A stretch of DNA of 64,000 nt. Source: Myotis daubentonii. Its lineage: Eukaryota; Chordata; Mammalia; Chiroptera; Vespertilionidae. This document shows, in pieces, positions 11,610-23,194 of this stretch. A program made the translations under genes and the position numbers. The stretch is taken from assembly GCF_963259705.1 (NCBI RefSeq), contig NC_081844.1:31574294-31638293 (forward strand). Direction: 5' to 3'. The stretch's first letter is position 1; each line of letters opens with the position of its first letter. The notes below the pieces were generated by a model. It did no database searches. It saw nothing but the letters and a program-made list of their open reading frames with translations, and was not told the DNA's origin.

Positions 11610-12175
11610 ATTTTTTAAAGTATATATACTTAGATTGTGGTACAATGTGGTACATAACATAAGATTTGTCACTTTAACCATTTGCAAGTAAGTACACAGT
11701 TCAGCGGCATTAAATACATTCACATTGTTGTGCAACTATCCCCACTATCTAGTTCCAGAACTTTTTCATCACCCTAAAGGGAAATCCCATTACCATTAAG
11801 CCCTCCCTCAATTCCCCCTGCCCAGCCCCCGACACTCATGAATCCACTTTCTCTCGTTGTGGCTTTGCCTGTTTTGAACATTTCCTACAAATGGAACCAC
11901 ACACTACGTGGCCTTTTGTATTTGGCTTCTCCCACTGAGCATCATGGTTTCAAGTTTCATCCACATGTACCGAGTGTCAGAGCTTCACTCCTGTTCATGG
12001 CTGAGTAATATTCCAGTGTGTGGATGGACCATATTGTATTTATCCATTCACCAGTGGTTGGACACTTGGGTTGTTTCCACTTTTTTTGGTTATTGTGACT
12101 AGTACTGCTGTCAACATGGGTGTCTATGGACTCATTGAGAAACCTGATGATTTTTTTCCCCACAGCACTTCCCAC
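11610..12175 (-). mobile_element. Old L1 3' fragment, antisense
   Basis: Minus-strand frame with KQPKCPTTGEWINTIWSIHT and LEYYSAMN is the L1 ORF2 C terminus, followed by 3' UTR. Confidence 0.8.
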
Positions 12176-12838
12176 TGCTTGAAATAATTTACTTGTTTCT
12201 TTGTTTATTGTCTGACCTCCCTAATTAGACTATACATTTCAAGGCAATTAGACGTAGTGGGTCTTGTTCACTGCAATATCCTCCGTAGAGGGCAGCTGCA
12301 CCTGACATAAAGGAGATGTTTGGGAAACGTAGGTAGGACACATGAATGCTCATTTCCATCATGGGTACCACACAACACGATTGTGTGGCTGCCTCCCTCA
12401 CAGCATCAGGGTATGTACTGCTCCAAGCCAAAGGCATAAAAGCAACTGCCCCACAGCAGAGGGGGATTGGAGCCCAGAGCCTGCAGCACAAGATCTGGAC
12501 TTTGCACCTCCTGGCTGGAGGAAGTGGAGCTCTGGGAAAGACTCCTGTGTTACCTGAGTGGGACATTCAGACCAGTCCTGTGCTGGGCACTGGGGTCCGA
12601 AACACAAATAAGACTTTCCTTTCCTAGGACTCCCACTATGAGAAACAGATGGGCAAAGGGATCTGGGCTAGTTTAGAGACATCTTGGAAGCAGAGTGGCT
12701 TGGGGGGAGGGTGTGCATGGGAAGATGTGAGTTAGACCCTGAGGACTGAGGAGGAGTTAAGGATGGAAAGGGAGGGAAAGGCAGTCTGGACAGAGGGCTA
12801 TTTGAGAAGCCCAGCCGCTCCCCCGTGAGAGGGCGCTG

Positions 12839-12859
12839 GGAGCTGTCCGTGGTGCTGCA
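12839..12859 (-). promoter_or_regulatory. REST/NRSF binding site (RE1), near-consensus
   Basis: The core CTGTCCGTGGTGCTG is the reverse complement of the RE1 consensus CAGCACC..GGACAG. Over the classic 17-position consensus (NTYAGMRCCNNRGMSAG) I count one mismatch, at the second position. The site lies in the head-to-head interval between ATCAY, a neuron-restricted gene, and the former ZFR2 promoter, which fits a silencer acting on ATCAY outside neurons. Binding is inferred. Confidence 0.7.
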
Positions 12860-12904
12860 GCAGCAGCCACTCGGGGGCCCAACTTGAGACCTAAGCTTGG
12901 TGTT

Positions 12905-13110
12905 TGTATTTTAAATTGCGTTAAAATGTGGATAACAGAAAATCTACCATTCTGATTATTTTAAGTGTAAGGTTAAGTGGCATTAATTACATTTCACAGT
13001 GTGCAACTATCACCACCATCCATCTCCCGAACTTTTTCATCTTCTCAAACTGAAACTCTTTCCCCATAAACACTAATCCCTCATCCCATTCCCCAGGCCC
13101 CCATAATGTA
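12905..13110 (-). mobile_element. Old L1 3' UTR fragment
   Basis: GTGCAACTATCACCACCATC and CGAACTTTTTCATCTTCTC in antisense L1 3' UTR order. Confidence 0.65.
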
Positions 13111-13168
13111 AGCTTCTTGAGATCATAGATGTTGGAGTTTGTTATTGCTGAATCTCCAATTCCTAGAC

Positions 13169-13389
13169 CAGTGTTTATTACTGGGAAGCGATTGTGCTCT
13201 CCCCCACACCCAGGACATTTGGTGATGTCTGGGGACATTTTTGGTTATCATGACTTGAGGGATGCCAGGGATCCTGGCGTGGAGTGGGTAGAGACCAGAG
13301 ATGCTGCTCTACACCCTACAAGAGACAATCCTCCACAATAGGGAATTATCTGGACACCAGTGTCAATGGCGCTGAGGTGGGAAGCCTGC
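13169..13389 (+). mobile_element. MER20 (ancient hAT MITE)
   Basis: GACATTTGGTGATGTCTGGG and GGGTAGAGACCAGAGATGCT blocks in MER20 order. Confidence 0.8.
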
Positions 13390-13851
13390 CCTAGAAGAAT
13401 TCCTGAAACATAGTTGGTTCTCAGTAAAGTTGTTAAAGCATTGAAATTGTTAAACCTCCTCAAGTCTCATTTTCCTGGCTTGCAAAGGGGATTAATACGA
13501 GTACATTTGATCCTCATTTCTTGTTGTTTTCTTATTTGTGAGTTTGCCTACTGGCTGAAATTTATTTGTGACATTTGTAACCCCCAAATCAATATTCATG
13601 GCGCTTTCCGGGTCATTTGCAGGCAGCCCAAAGCGGTAAAAAATTTGAGTGCAGGTTCCCTCCTGCTCTGTCCAGACTGTAAATGACTTCCCTTTTTGGG
13701 GTTTATTTAATGCTGTGCTTTTGCATTTTTTGTGATTATTGTTGGTGATTTCACTGTTTATAATGGCCCCCACTCATGTCGCTGAAGAGCTGTCTAGTGT
13801 TTCTAAGCACAAGTTGGCTGGGATGTGCCTTATGGAGAAGATATGAGTATT

Positions 13852-14078
13852 TTTTTTAAAATATATTTTATTGATTTTTTTTTTTTTTTTACAGAGAGGA
13901 AGGGAAACGGATAGTTAGAAACATCGATGAGAGAGAAACATCGATCAGCTGCCTCCTGCACATCTCCTACTGGGGATGTGCCCACAACCAAGGTACATGC
14001 CCTTGACTGGAATAGAAACCTAGGACTCTTCAGTCCGCAGGCCGATGCTCTATCCACTGAGCCAAACCGGTTAGGGCA
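13852..14078 (-). mobile_element. Ves SINE
   Basis: Antisense, with a T-run inside the tail. Perfect duplication AGATATGAGTATT at 13839-13851 and 14079-14091. Confidence 0.92.
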
Positions 14079-14779
14079 AGATATGAGTATTATATAAGCT
14101 TCATTCTGGCATGAGTTATAGTGCTATGGGCTGTGAGTTCAATGTTAAGGAATCACAATGTATATCAAGATCTCCTTAAACAAAACGTACACATAAAACA
14201 AAGTGATGTACTGATCAGTTGATAAAAATGTTGCGACCAGAGGCTCACAGGAACCCAACTCTGTATTTCCCTTACAAGCAGTGGTTCAGTGTTTGTACCG
14301 ACTTTATAGAATGGAACTACTGCTGATAATGAGAACTGATTGTATCTATTTCCGAGGACTAGTGTGAGGACTAGTTATGATGGTGCAGGTAAAGCATTTA
14401 GCACAATGCTTGTACTCAATATCAGGAAAAGAGGTGTTACGTAATCCAGGGAAAACAATTAAAACAGCTCTGCTATAAAGCATGCAGCCTTCATCAAGTT
14501 AGAGCTGCAGGGAATTGGAGGGAGGCCATGTACAATTACCACGCTGGGCTTTAGCCAGCACATGGGGGGAGAACTGTGCTTGGCAGCTTGTTCCTCGAGG
14601 CCACACATGGTCATAAAGACACAAATGGAAGAATGCCATCCACTAAATCACCCAAAGGGCTTTCCTTGGCACCCTGGGCTTGCCATGGTTTCTGCCCAAG
14701 AATTAACTGGCCCCCTGCTCGCTTAAATTAAGGGGCAAAAGAACACTACCCCACCACAGTCAGTAAATGTACTTTTTTG

Positions 14780-15207
14780 GCCTTTTATAAAATTAATTTT
14801 AAAAAATTAGAAATAATTTTAGAATCCCATGTGGTTGTAAGAAATAACACAGAGAGATCCCGTGTACCCTTTCCCCTCCAAGTTACCCAATGGTAACATC
14901 TTACAAAATTACATTACTATTTCACTCTTGCTTTTGATAGTCAAGATTCAAAATTTTTCTATCACCCCAGAATCTCTCATGTTGCCATTTTATAGCCACT
15001 TCCACTCCCCATCTCCTGTCCCCATGTCCTTAACCCCCGGAAATCACACATATGTTCTCCATTTTTTATAATTTTGACCTTTCAAGAATGTTATGTAAAT
15101 AAAACCATAAGAGTATGTATGTAGCCTTTTGGCACTGGCTTTTCCCACTCAGCATAATTATCTAGAACTTCATCTAAGTGGTTGTATGTATTAAGAGTTT
15201 ATTCCTT
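14780..15207 (-). mobile_element. Old L1 3' fragment, antisense
   Basis: CATGTGGTTGTAAGAAATAA, ACCCAATGGTAACATCTTAC and related antisense L1 3' UTR blocks. Confidence 0.6.
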
Positions 15208-15414
15208 GCCTGGGCCGGGTAGATCAGTTGGTTATCATCGCTCCCAATATGCTAATGTTGCAGGTTCAATCTCTGGTCAGGGTACATACAAGAATCAACC
15301 AATGAATGCATAAATGGAACAACAAATCAGTGTGGGTTCCCCCTCTCTTTCCCTCCCTTTCTCTCTCTCTCCCTCTCTCTCTCTCTTTCTCAATTCAATC
15401 AATCAATTAATAAT
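15208..15414 (+). mobile_element. Older bat tRNA-derived SINE
   Basis: Head GCCTGGGCCGGGTAGATCAG and GAATCAACCAATGAATGCAT body, different from the Ves copies; flanked by AGAGTTTATTC. It interrupts an old L1 fragment. Confidence 0.85.
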
Positions 15415-15424
15415 AGAGAGTTTA

Positions 15425-15690
15425 TTCTTTTTTGTTGCCAAGTATTCCATTGATATGAAATGTCCAGAACAGGAAAATCCATAGAGACAGAAAGCACACT
15501 GGTGATTGCCAGGAGCTGGGGGAGTGACTGCTAATGGGTACAGGGTTTCTTCTTGGGGTAATAAAAATGTTCTGGAGTTAGTGGTGATGGTGAACAACTC
15601 TGTGAAGGTACTGAAAATGATTGACTTGCACACCTTAAATGGGTGAATTGTACAGTGTGTGAATTATATCTCAACAAAGTTGTTATTAAC
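15425..15690 (+). mobile_element. Old L1 3' UTR fragment
   Basis: GGTGATTGCCAGGAGCTGGG, AATAAAAATGTTCTGGAGTT and GTGTGAATTATATCTCAACA are sense L1M 3' UTR blocks. Confidence 0.65.
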
Positions 15691-16415
15691 CAAGAAAATA
15701 CCGTACTTGTAATTAATAATTTGGTTCTGATCTGCTTCCCTGATTCGAAGTTCTTGAGGACTGGTACCATGTCAGCCCTGCTCACTGCTGCATTCCCCAA
15801 GATGACCTGGCCTGTGTCAACTGGTAATCACTGGCGTCAATTCAATAGCAATAGGAATCCCAAATTGGGGTGCATTATAGAAGAAAACTTTATTCAGTGC
15901 AAAACAGCTCAATTGTGATACAGCACAGCTGTGAAAGCAGCATAATTGTGAGATAGCCCTGGGTCCAGGCCCCTCTCTGGCTAGACTGCTCTGCTCTGCT
16001 CCTTGCTAGCCTGCCTGGAAAAATCGGTGTTTCAGCTCAGTGAGGGAACCATCTCTGATGGAAAGGAAAAGTTAGCTCTCTCAGACAATGGGAAGTGGCT
16101 TATATGGACAGAGGTCCCCGCTCCTGGTCCCTGATGCAAGGGAAGACTCCAAATCCTACCCGTTTGATTAGTCCAAAAGGCACTATCCTGATTGGTCAGA
16201 ATAGAGCCTGTGGTTGATCAGAGCTGCACAGCTCCAATTGGATGGGCAAAGAAAGACTCAATTCCTGTTGGTTGAAATAGGATTCAACCAACCCTTTATA
16301 AGTGCTGGTTCAGATGGCAGAAACACAGTGCAGACAGGTGGTTCAGTGCAGGCCTCTCCCTGAAGCACAGTTTGCATGAGAGGCCTTGTGTAAAAATGGC
16401 TGCTAGGCTTGCTTT

Positions 16416-16422
16416 ATCTATC

Positions 16423-16465
<43 letters not shown>

Positions 16466-16466
16466 A
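16416..16466. repeat. (ATCT)n microsatellite
   Basis: About eleven tandem ATCT units. Confidence 0.9.
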
Positions 16467-16590
16467 TCTATTTCTGGTAATTTGAGCCCTATAAGCCATC
16501 AAGAGCCCTTCTTGATATCTTCTTTCTCAGGGTCCACACCTGTAATAGGTGGGTCAAGAAATATCTCTCAAAATTTATTTCACTTAGAGT

Positions 16591-16797
16591 AGGTTTCTCC
16601 ACATCAGCACTAGTGACATTTGGTCAATAATAGGAAAAAGGATGTTATGTAATCTCCCTCTTGGGGGGCCACTCTGGACACTGGAGTGTTAAACAGTACC
16701 TCACCCCCTCCATTCCTCAGTCATGAAAACCACAAATGTCCCCAGATACCACCTAACGTCCCCTGGGGCATATCACTTCGGTAGAAAATTACTAATT
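16591..16797 (-). mobile_element. MER20 (ancient hAT MITE), antisense
   Basis: Reads CAGCACTAGTGACATTTGG near the left end and CACAAATGTCCCCAGATACC near the right end, the reverse order of MER20 blocks. Confidence 0.65.
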
Positions 16798-16889
16798 TAG
16801 AGCCACTAAATTTTAAGTGTTGAGTGGGGCAGTGCTTGGGATGAGAGACCGAGAAGGAGGCCCGCGAGGCAGAGAACCCCCAAAGCTGA

Positions 16890-17650
16890 GTGGTTAAAGG
16901 GAAGGCGGGGCTCCGAGATGGGGCAGGGCTTGAAACTAGGGGCGGGGCTTGAGCCCAGACTCCCCCCCATTTGGGTGGTCAAATGGAAGGCGGGGCTCTG
17001 AGTAAGACCGGGTCCGGGACATAGAGCTGTACTCAAGCAAAGACTTCGGATGTGGAGCAAGATGCGGGGTCTCTCAGTATGGGGCGTGGCCTGGGAGTGG
17101 ACTGGGGTCCGAGCCAGAGTCCTCGGAGGCGGAGCCGTCGGAGGGAAGGCGGGGCTCCGAGTGAGAGGCGGGGCTTGAGGGGGGCGGGGCTAGAGGCGGA
17201 GTCAATCCCCCGGACCAGGAGTAAGAAGGGAGCAGGCGCGAGCCGCGCGCGGGGGGCGGGGCCTGGGGCGCTTCGCCGGCACGAGTGACAGGCGGCCGGG
17301 GTACGTCTCGCCAGGGGGCCCCGCCCCTCGTTGCCTCGGGCCTGGAGACGCCGGGAGGGCGGAGAGGAGCTTTTACCGCTCAGTGCAGGGCGCCAAGCCG
17401 CACTTCAGGTAACGGCCTCCCCGCAGCCCGGCCCCGCGGAAACCGCGCCGCGAGTACCCGCGGGTCGGTGTCTCGGTGGGAGTCGGGCGGGACGCGGGTG
17501 GGGGGCCTGCTCCGCTGAGAAGGCCGCGGCCCCGAGTTGTGTCTGTCAAGGGGAGAGCGGAGGGGCTCCCGGCGTGGGAGGGGGCCCTGGGCCTGCCCAG
17601 GGGATGGACGCCGAACTGTGCCGGGAGCTCCGAGGCCGGGCAGGGGTGAG
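16890..17650. promoter_or_regulatory. CpG island with tandem GC boxes, former ZFR2 promoter
   Basis: GC-rich stretch with repeated GGCGGGGC boxes. A unit containing GGAAGGCGGGGCTC recurs near 16900, 16985 and 17144, with further boxes near 16941, 17166, 17180 and 17253. It immediately precedes and overlaps the ZFR2 exon 1 relic. High CpG content is retained although the gene product is lost. Confidence 0.65.
17356..17408 (+). pseudogene. ZFR2: ZFR2 exon 1 relic, start codon lost
   Basis: In the frame set by exon 2, the bases read AERSFYRSVQGAKPHF plus two bases before AG|GTAACG. This aligns residue for residue with the short ZFR2 N terminus (human YFDFAQGGGPQYS ending, from memory): Q-G, P and the aromatic-Ser end are shared. 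The codon aligned to the initiator Met is AGG at 17356-17358. Phase 2 at the donor is completed by the first base of exon 2 to Ser, as expected. It lies in the CpG island. The similarity is short, so confidence comes mainly from phase and position. Confidence 0.6.
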
Positions 17651-18431
17651 AGGGGAGTGGAGGCGGGGACCTGACCCCTGGTTGGGAAGAAAGTCCTACT
17701 TGGGCGGGTACCTGGCCCGGCAGGGGTGTGTGGGATGCGGACCCTGAAGGTCGGGGTGAGAGAACACGGAGCCCTGGAGGCTACCAGAGGCAGAAGCAGC
17801 GGCGTGGGGAGGGGTAGCCACTGGGCACAGGGGAGGACCTGAGGTCCAATGGGAGAGTGGCACCTGCGGCTTCGGGGGTGGGGGTGGGGGGGAGCAGCTT
17901 GGAGGGGAGCAGCGAGGACAGGGAGGGACTTTGAAGCTGAATGGAGCAGGTGCGAGGATGTTGAAGATGGAGTAAAGGGGAGTCGAGGGAGAGAAAGGAG
18001 CCCAGAGGAGAGCGGGGCCGGCCTGGGAGGCAGCCAGGGGAGGGAGGGTTCTGTGGGCAGACACGGGTGGGTCTCGCATGTCACAAATTACAAACACCCT
18101 CTCCCCCACACGCCCGCCTTGTTCTTGGAGCATCGCTGCCCTTGGCTCCTTCGGCAATCAAGACCCCGTCCCAGCTGGGAGGGGGGGGCGGGGCAGGGCT
18201 GCACCCCCAGGAGACAGCGCCTCCTCCATCCTTTCCATGTGTCAGCCTTTGTCAGTGTCCAGCTGGTAGCCTGGCAGGGCCTCCTGGGCCAGTTTCTCAC
18301 AGACTCCAGGAGCCAACCACCGGGCCCAGCCACCCCTTAGGCGGATGAGTGCCCCTTCACCAGGGCCTTTGCTGCAGGCGTTGTTCCCGCTCTATTTCAG
18401 CTCACTGCCCACATGAGGTCAGTGGAGATTT

Positions 18432-18576
18432 GTGTCAGTCTGCGGACTGAAGGGTCTTGGGCTCGATTCTGGTCCAGGCACATGCCCGGGTGGCGTGCAG
18501 GAGGCAGCCGATCAATGCTTCTCTCTCATCATTGATGTTTCTATCTTCTCTCCTCTTCCTTCCGCTCTGAAATCAA

Positions 18577-18613
<37 letters not shown>
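18432..18613 (+). mobile_element. Ves SINE, head truncated, with (TG)n tail
   Basis: GTCTGCGGACTGAAGGGTC through GAAATCAATCAA, followed by a (TG)n microsatellite at about 18581-18613. Confidence 0.85.
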
Positions 18614-18615
<2 letters not shown>

Positions 18616-19061
18616 TTAAAAATTTAATCATGAAAGGATACTGCAGAAGATATAGATAAATTTGATAATTAAAAGGTATACTACATATCCCAGCTAGTTG
18701 GAGGAGCTCTCCATTTTGACTGGTTTTAGTCGATTAAGATGATTCTGGGATTTTTTATTGTGTTAATATCAGTTTTTGTTTTCATCACTGAGACAGCTTA
18801 ATCATCAAAGCTGAGTAAGGCTGCATAATTCAGAACAAAATTAGGAAACTGACAAATCAGAGAGGGTTTTTTGGGTGTTTTATTATTTTGCATTTCTTTT
18901 TCTGTTTATAATGCCTTAAATTTAAAGTGTGGTGTTTATTCATAGAGTATTTAGAATCTTGGTAGGAAAAGGTTTTGTTTTCTTGTTCTGTTTCATACCA
19001 GGGTATCTGCCAGAAATTCTCTGCTTATTCTTTTTATACTTGTGTTCTATGTTAATTTTAT

Positions 19062-19288
19062 TTATTTAAAAAAGTATTTTTATTGATTTCAGAGAAGAAG
19101 GAAGCGGGAGAGAGAGAGAGAAACATCAATGATGAGAGAGAATAATTGACTGGCTGCCTCCCGCGTGCTCCCTACTGGGATTGAGCCCGAAACCCGCAAC
19201 CCAGGCAGTGCCCTTGACCGGAATTGAATCTGGGACCCTTCAGTCCGCAGGCTGACACTCTATCCACTGAGTCAAACCGGCTAGGGCT
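19062..19288 (-). mobile_element. Ves SINE
   Basis: Antisense, ends GAGTCAAACCGGCTAGGGC. Confidence 0.9.
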
Positions 19289-19650
19289 TTTATGGTTAAT
19301 TTTAAAGTTGCCATGTTTCTTTCAGCTGAAAACTTTCTTTGTAAATATTTTGGGGAACTGGACTTCTTTTTGTGGGAAGATATTTTGCTTTGGCAAGTTT
19401 TTCCCCTTTAAAGGTAAGTTGCATTTGTGCTATATCACTGTCCATTTGCCTTTTAAATTAATGTATTCCCCCCAAATTAATTAATGTATCCCAAGAGAAT
19501 TGCTTCGATTTGATTCTGTAGGTTTTGTATTTCAAAAAGTCAGTTCCATTCACTGAGGTTTACTCTTTGATGAGGTTTGCTCTCCAGGAGCAGAATGAGC
19601 TATTACATCTAAGACCCTTGGAATGATTGTTTTAAAAAAGCCAGTGGCTC

Positions 19651-19838
19651 CCTAACCGGTTTGGCCCAGTGGCTAGAGCGTCGGCCTGTGGACTGGAGGG
19701 TCCCAGGTTCGATTCCAGTCAAGGGCATGTACCTTGGTTGTGGGCACATCCCCAGTAGGGAGTGTGCAAGAGGCAGCTGATCAATGTTTCTAACTCTATC
19801 CCTCTCCCTTCCTCTCTGTAAAAAATCAATTAAAAAAA
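19651..19838 (+). mobile_element. Ves SINE
   Basis: CCTAACCGGTTTGGCCCAG head; flanked by AAAAAAGCCAGTGGCT on both sides. Confidence 0.92.
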
Positions 19839-21360
19839 AGCCAGTGGCTTCTTTTTACCTTTGAATGTCATTGGTTGAATCTATGGTTGGTGGTTCCATG
19901 TCTGTTATACCTGCTCATGAGAATCTCAGGTTGGCTGTCTAGTCCTCCTCTGTTGACACCAGAGAGGCACATGTTAGACCAGTGTAGACATGTCTGTGGA
20001 AGTGTTTTGGATTTTTTGTTGTTGTTGTTTTTGCCCCTTAAAGCAGCAGGGGAGGGCTGGAACCACGGGTGACCCCTTGCCATTCCCGAAACGTTGGCCA
20101 TTCATCACTTGACAGGTTCACAGCAGCAAGAAGGCATGGCCATATTGTTCCTGGTTGGAAATTTTTTCACTGCTTCTAGGAGGGCGTGTTCATAGTGCAT
20201 TCTCTTTAGTTTAACCCGTATAATATCATCAGGACAGAGTTATTAAGCGCGTGACGAGCAGGGCTCACCACGTAGCCACCCTCTGTGTGGGGGACCGTAT
20301 TTCTGTTCAGAAAGATGAAAGAGAATTGCGGAAGTTTCCCTGCCAAACAGAGTCTGGCTCACCCTCAGGCTCAGGAAGGTCACCAGTCTCTGGAACCCCT
20401 GCCTTGGGAACACCAAGCAGCCCAGTGGCTCTGTCTTGAGGAGCCAGGTGGTTCTGATTTGGAGCCAGAGACTCCTGACTACATTGTAAAGAAGGTTGCA
20501 TATGGGCCTGGAGGAGAATAAAATCCTGTCACCCTCCCAGGAGCCCAAGGATTTAGTTCACCGAACCCCTTTCCAGTGTGTCAGAGTGTTTTCTGGGCTC
20601 TCTGGATCTGAAATGGGCATTTCACTTGGAGAATACACATGGGCTTTCATGGTTAAAAAGATGATTCTGCTGTTAAAAAAATCAGAATTGTTATGGGTAT
20701 GAATGTACAATATATGTGTTTTGAATATAAAACCCTTGTGAGCCAGCATGTAAAATGAAATGATTGCTGGGTGAGTAGGTGTGTGCATACACATAAGTAA
20801 TTACATGTGATCTGACTGCCAATAAAATAGATTTGAAAACGTCCTCCCTGACGAATGTCTTTAGTGACCATAGTTAGCAGTGGGTGTCATACTTCACAAT
20901 GCACCATCCTAGCTATGAATGTTACTTCCCCCTGTGAAGTGGTCACAGATGCTCCAGGAAAACCAAGCTAAGATCAGGATGCTGGAGCAGAGCTTTTCTC
21001 TCAGCACTGCAGCATAGCTGATATTCGGTGTGGAGATTTTTAACTGCTTGGCACTCAGACTTGACCTCAGTCTAACTTAGTTTACACATCACCTGGGGGA
21101 GTGTTAGGAGAAGTGACACGTAGGTGAAGAGGTCATTGCTTAAGGGGAGGCTTGAGCAAGAGTAAATCTCTGACTTGATTTCCCCTCCTTTGACTACCAC
21201 TCACAAGTGCTCAGCCGTGGTCACAGGTTGAAATGGGCAGCCTGCAGACCACGTTTGCTTCTCACACCAGCTTTCTTTGGCCTGTGGTGTGTGTTTTTCT
21301 GTCTCTTTACCTTTATTTGAATTAGTTGCATTTAAAAATTGGGAGACTTTTAAAAAATAC

Positions 21361-21575
21361 ACGGTTTGGCTCAGTGGATGGAGTGTTGGCCTGTGGACTG
21401 AAGGATCCTGCATTCGATTCTGGTCAAGGGCACATGCCCGGGTTGCAGGCTTGATCCCAAGTAGGGGGTATGCAGGAGGCAGCTGATCAATGATTCTCTC
21501 TCATCATTGATGTTTCTATCTCTCCCTCTCCTTTCCTCTCTGAAATTAAAAAATATATATATTTAAAAAAACAGT
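21361..21575 (+). mobile_element. Ves SINE
   Basis: ACGGTTTGGCTCAGTGGATGG head to A-rich tail. Confidence 0.88.
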
Positions 21576-21589
21576 TAAAATCCTAATTA

Positions 21590-21741
21590 AAAAAATATAT
21601 ATATGGATTGATTGAATTTATAGAAAGAGGAAGGGAGAGAAACATCAATTTGTTGTTCCAGTTATTTATGCATTCATTGGTTGATTCTTGTTGACCAGGG
21701 ATCAAGCCCACAACCTTGGTGTACTGGGTTAATGCTCTAAC
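21590..21741 (-). mobile_element. Bat tRNA-derived SINE, antisense
   Basis: Contains CATTCATTGGTTGATTCTTG as in the older family seen at 15208; diverged. Confidence 0.75.
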
Positions 21742-21897
21742 CCAGGGGTCACCAACCGGTGGTCCATGGACCACTGGGTTGTGTGAGGCCCAAAAGGTTG
21801 GCGACTGCTGGTTTAAGGAAACCTTTGGATCAGCGGTTGCCAACTGGTAGTCCGTGGACCACTGGTGGTCCGTGAGGTCCGAAAGTTGGCAACCACT
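21742..21897. mobile_element. Two short tandem hAT-like MITE copies
   Basis: Two related units of about 70 bp, CAGGGGTCACCAACC...GGTTGGCGACTGCTG and CAGCGGTTGCCAACTGG...GTTGGCAACCACTG, each with inverted termini, separated by about 20 bases. Target duplications are not convincing, so boundaries are approximate. Confidence 0.6.
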
Positions 21898-22015
21898 GCC
21901 TTAGAGGGAAGAAGGGGGAAGGGAATGGTGTAGGTGTGCTCCCCTGGGGGAGAGCACTGGCTGGGTCCTTTATCCTGAGCTTATTTATCTCTTTTTACAG
22001 TTGGAAGTCCTAGGG

Positions 22016-22227
22016 CAGTGGTCGGCAAACTCATTAGTGAACAGAGCCAAATATCAACAGTACAACGATTGAAATTTCTTTTGAGAGCCAAATTTTTTAA
22101 ACTTAAACTATATAGGTAGGTACATTATTATTAACTTAATTAGGGTACTCCTAAGGCTTAGGAAGAGCCACACTCAAGGGGCCAAAGAGCCTCATGTGGC
22201 TCTCGAGCTGAAGTTTGCTGACCACGG
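22016..22227 (+). mobile_element. hAT MITE with perfect 8-bp duplication
   Basis: Termini CAGTGGTCGGCAAAC and GTTTGCTGACCACGG pair as inverted repeats; flanks TCCTAGGG at 22008-22015 and 22228-22235 are identical. Confidence 0.88.
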
Positions 22228-22579
22228 TCCTAGGGGAGTTCTCTGGGGAGGGTCTGAAGAGAATATTCATCAGCTTTCCAGGTGTGCTCTTTCAGGCCAT
22301 TAGTTAATGCAGCGGGTCCGGAGGCAGCCTTGGTGTCACTTGTCTGGTTTTGTTGCTTTTCTGGGCCAGGAGCTGAAATACAACTGAGGCCTAGATGTTA
22401 TCTTTAGGGAGGAAAAGGTCGGGGAGTCCAAACCGCATGACCAGCTTATGGTAGGGGAGGAACGGTTATCATGGGGGTGAGGTTCTTGTTTTCCCAGTTT
22501 TGCCCCTTGCTAGGCGTCTGGGGCTTTCCCCGTGATGAGTTCTTGTACCTGGCCCGTCCTCCATGCTCTGTTCCTGTCT

Positions 22580-22920
22580 GTCTAGTAACTGCCTATAACA
22601 CTAAGAGGTGGAATCTTGAGAGATGATTAGGCCATATGAGGGTGGGGTCCCCATGAATGTGATTAGTGCCTTTATAAAAGAGACCCTAGAGAATTCCCTT
22701 GCCCCTTCAGCCAGGCAAAGACGTAGAGAAGACAAAGTGTGTAGCTGTATTTTGCCAAACCGTGTTAAAACCATTTCTCTCTTTATCCCTTTCATCTGGG
22801 CACCTTCATGCCAAGTTCTTTCCTGAAAATGGGTGTGAGACCCTCGGTACATGCACTCCCCCAATTCAAGAAACAGTCCATGCTCCACTTCCTGGGAGAG
22901 CTTGCTTAGCTAAATAAAAG
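22580..22920 (+). mobile_element. MaLR-type LTR fragment
   Basis: GATGATTAGGCCATATGAGG, GTGATTAGTGCCTTTATAAA and AGAGACCCTAGAGAATTCCC fit the MaLR LTR pattern. Confidence 0.6.
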
Positions 22921-23194
22921 TGAAGTGACACTACCCTCCCAGACCACAAACAGCTGTGTGTTGGTGGCGCTGTGGGGTCATGAGCATTTTGATCATTGTC
23001 ATCAAACATTTACTACACTTGACTGCTATGCAAAGCCCCAGATTGCTGGGAGTCAGCTTTAACTTTAAACTTCTCAGGTGATATGATGCCTCCTGCATTC
23101 TCTTCCCATTTCCACCACTCTGATTGAGGCCCATGCATGTCTCATGTCTTCTAGCAGTCCTTGCCCTCAGCTTCTCCCCTCAATAGCCATCACA

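Larger units (their letters stand above)
10401..16880. other. Intergenic interval between ATCAY and ZFR2 promoters
   Basis: No gene recognised. It contains three SINEs, an MLT1-type LTR, several old L1 3' fragments, two MER20 copies, a tetranucleotide repeat and the RE1 site. Confidence 0.6.

Noticed and set aside
17380..18084. 234-codon minus-strand frame near the ZFR2 island
   Set aside because: Same compositional effect; sequence is Pro/Ser/Leu-rich with no recognisable domain.
19651..19740. tRNA-like sequences with A and B boxes in many places
   Set aside because: They are heads of SINEs; no copy has a complete cloverleaf with discriminator and terminator of a working tRNA gene.
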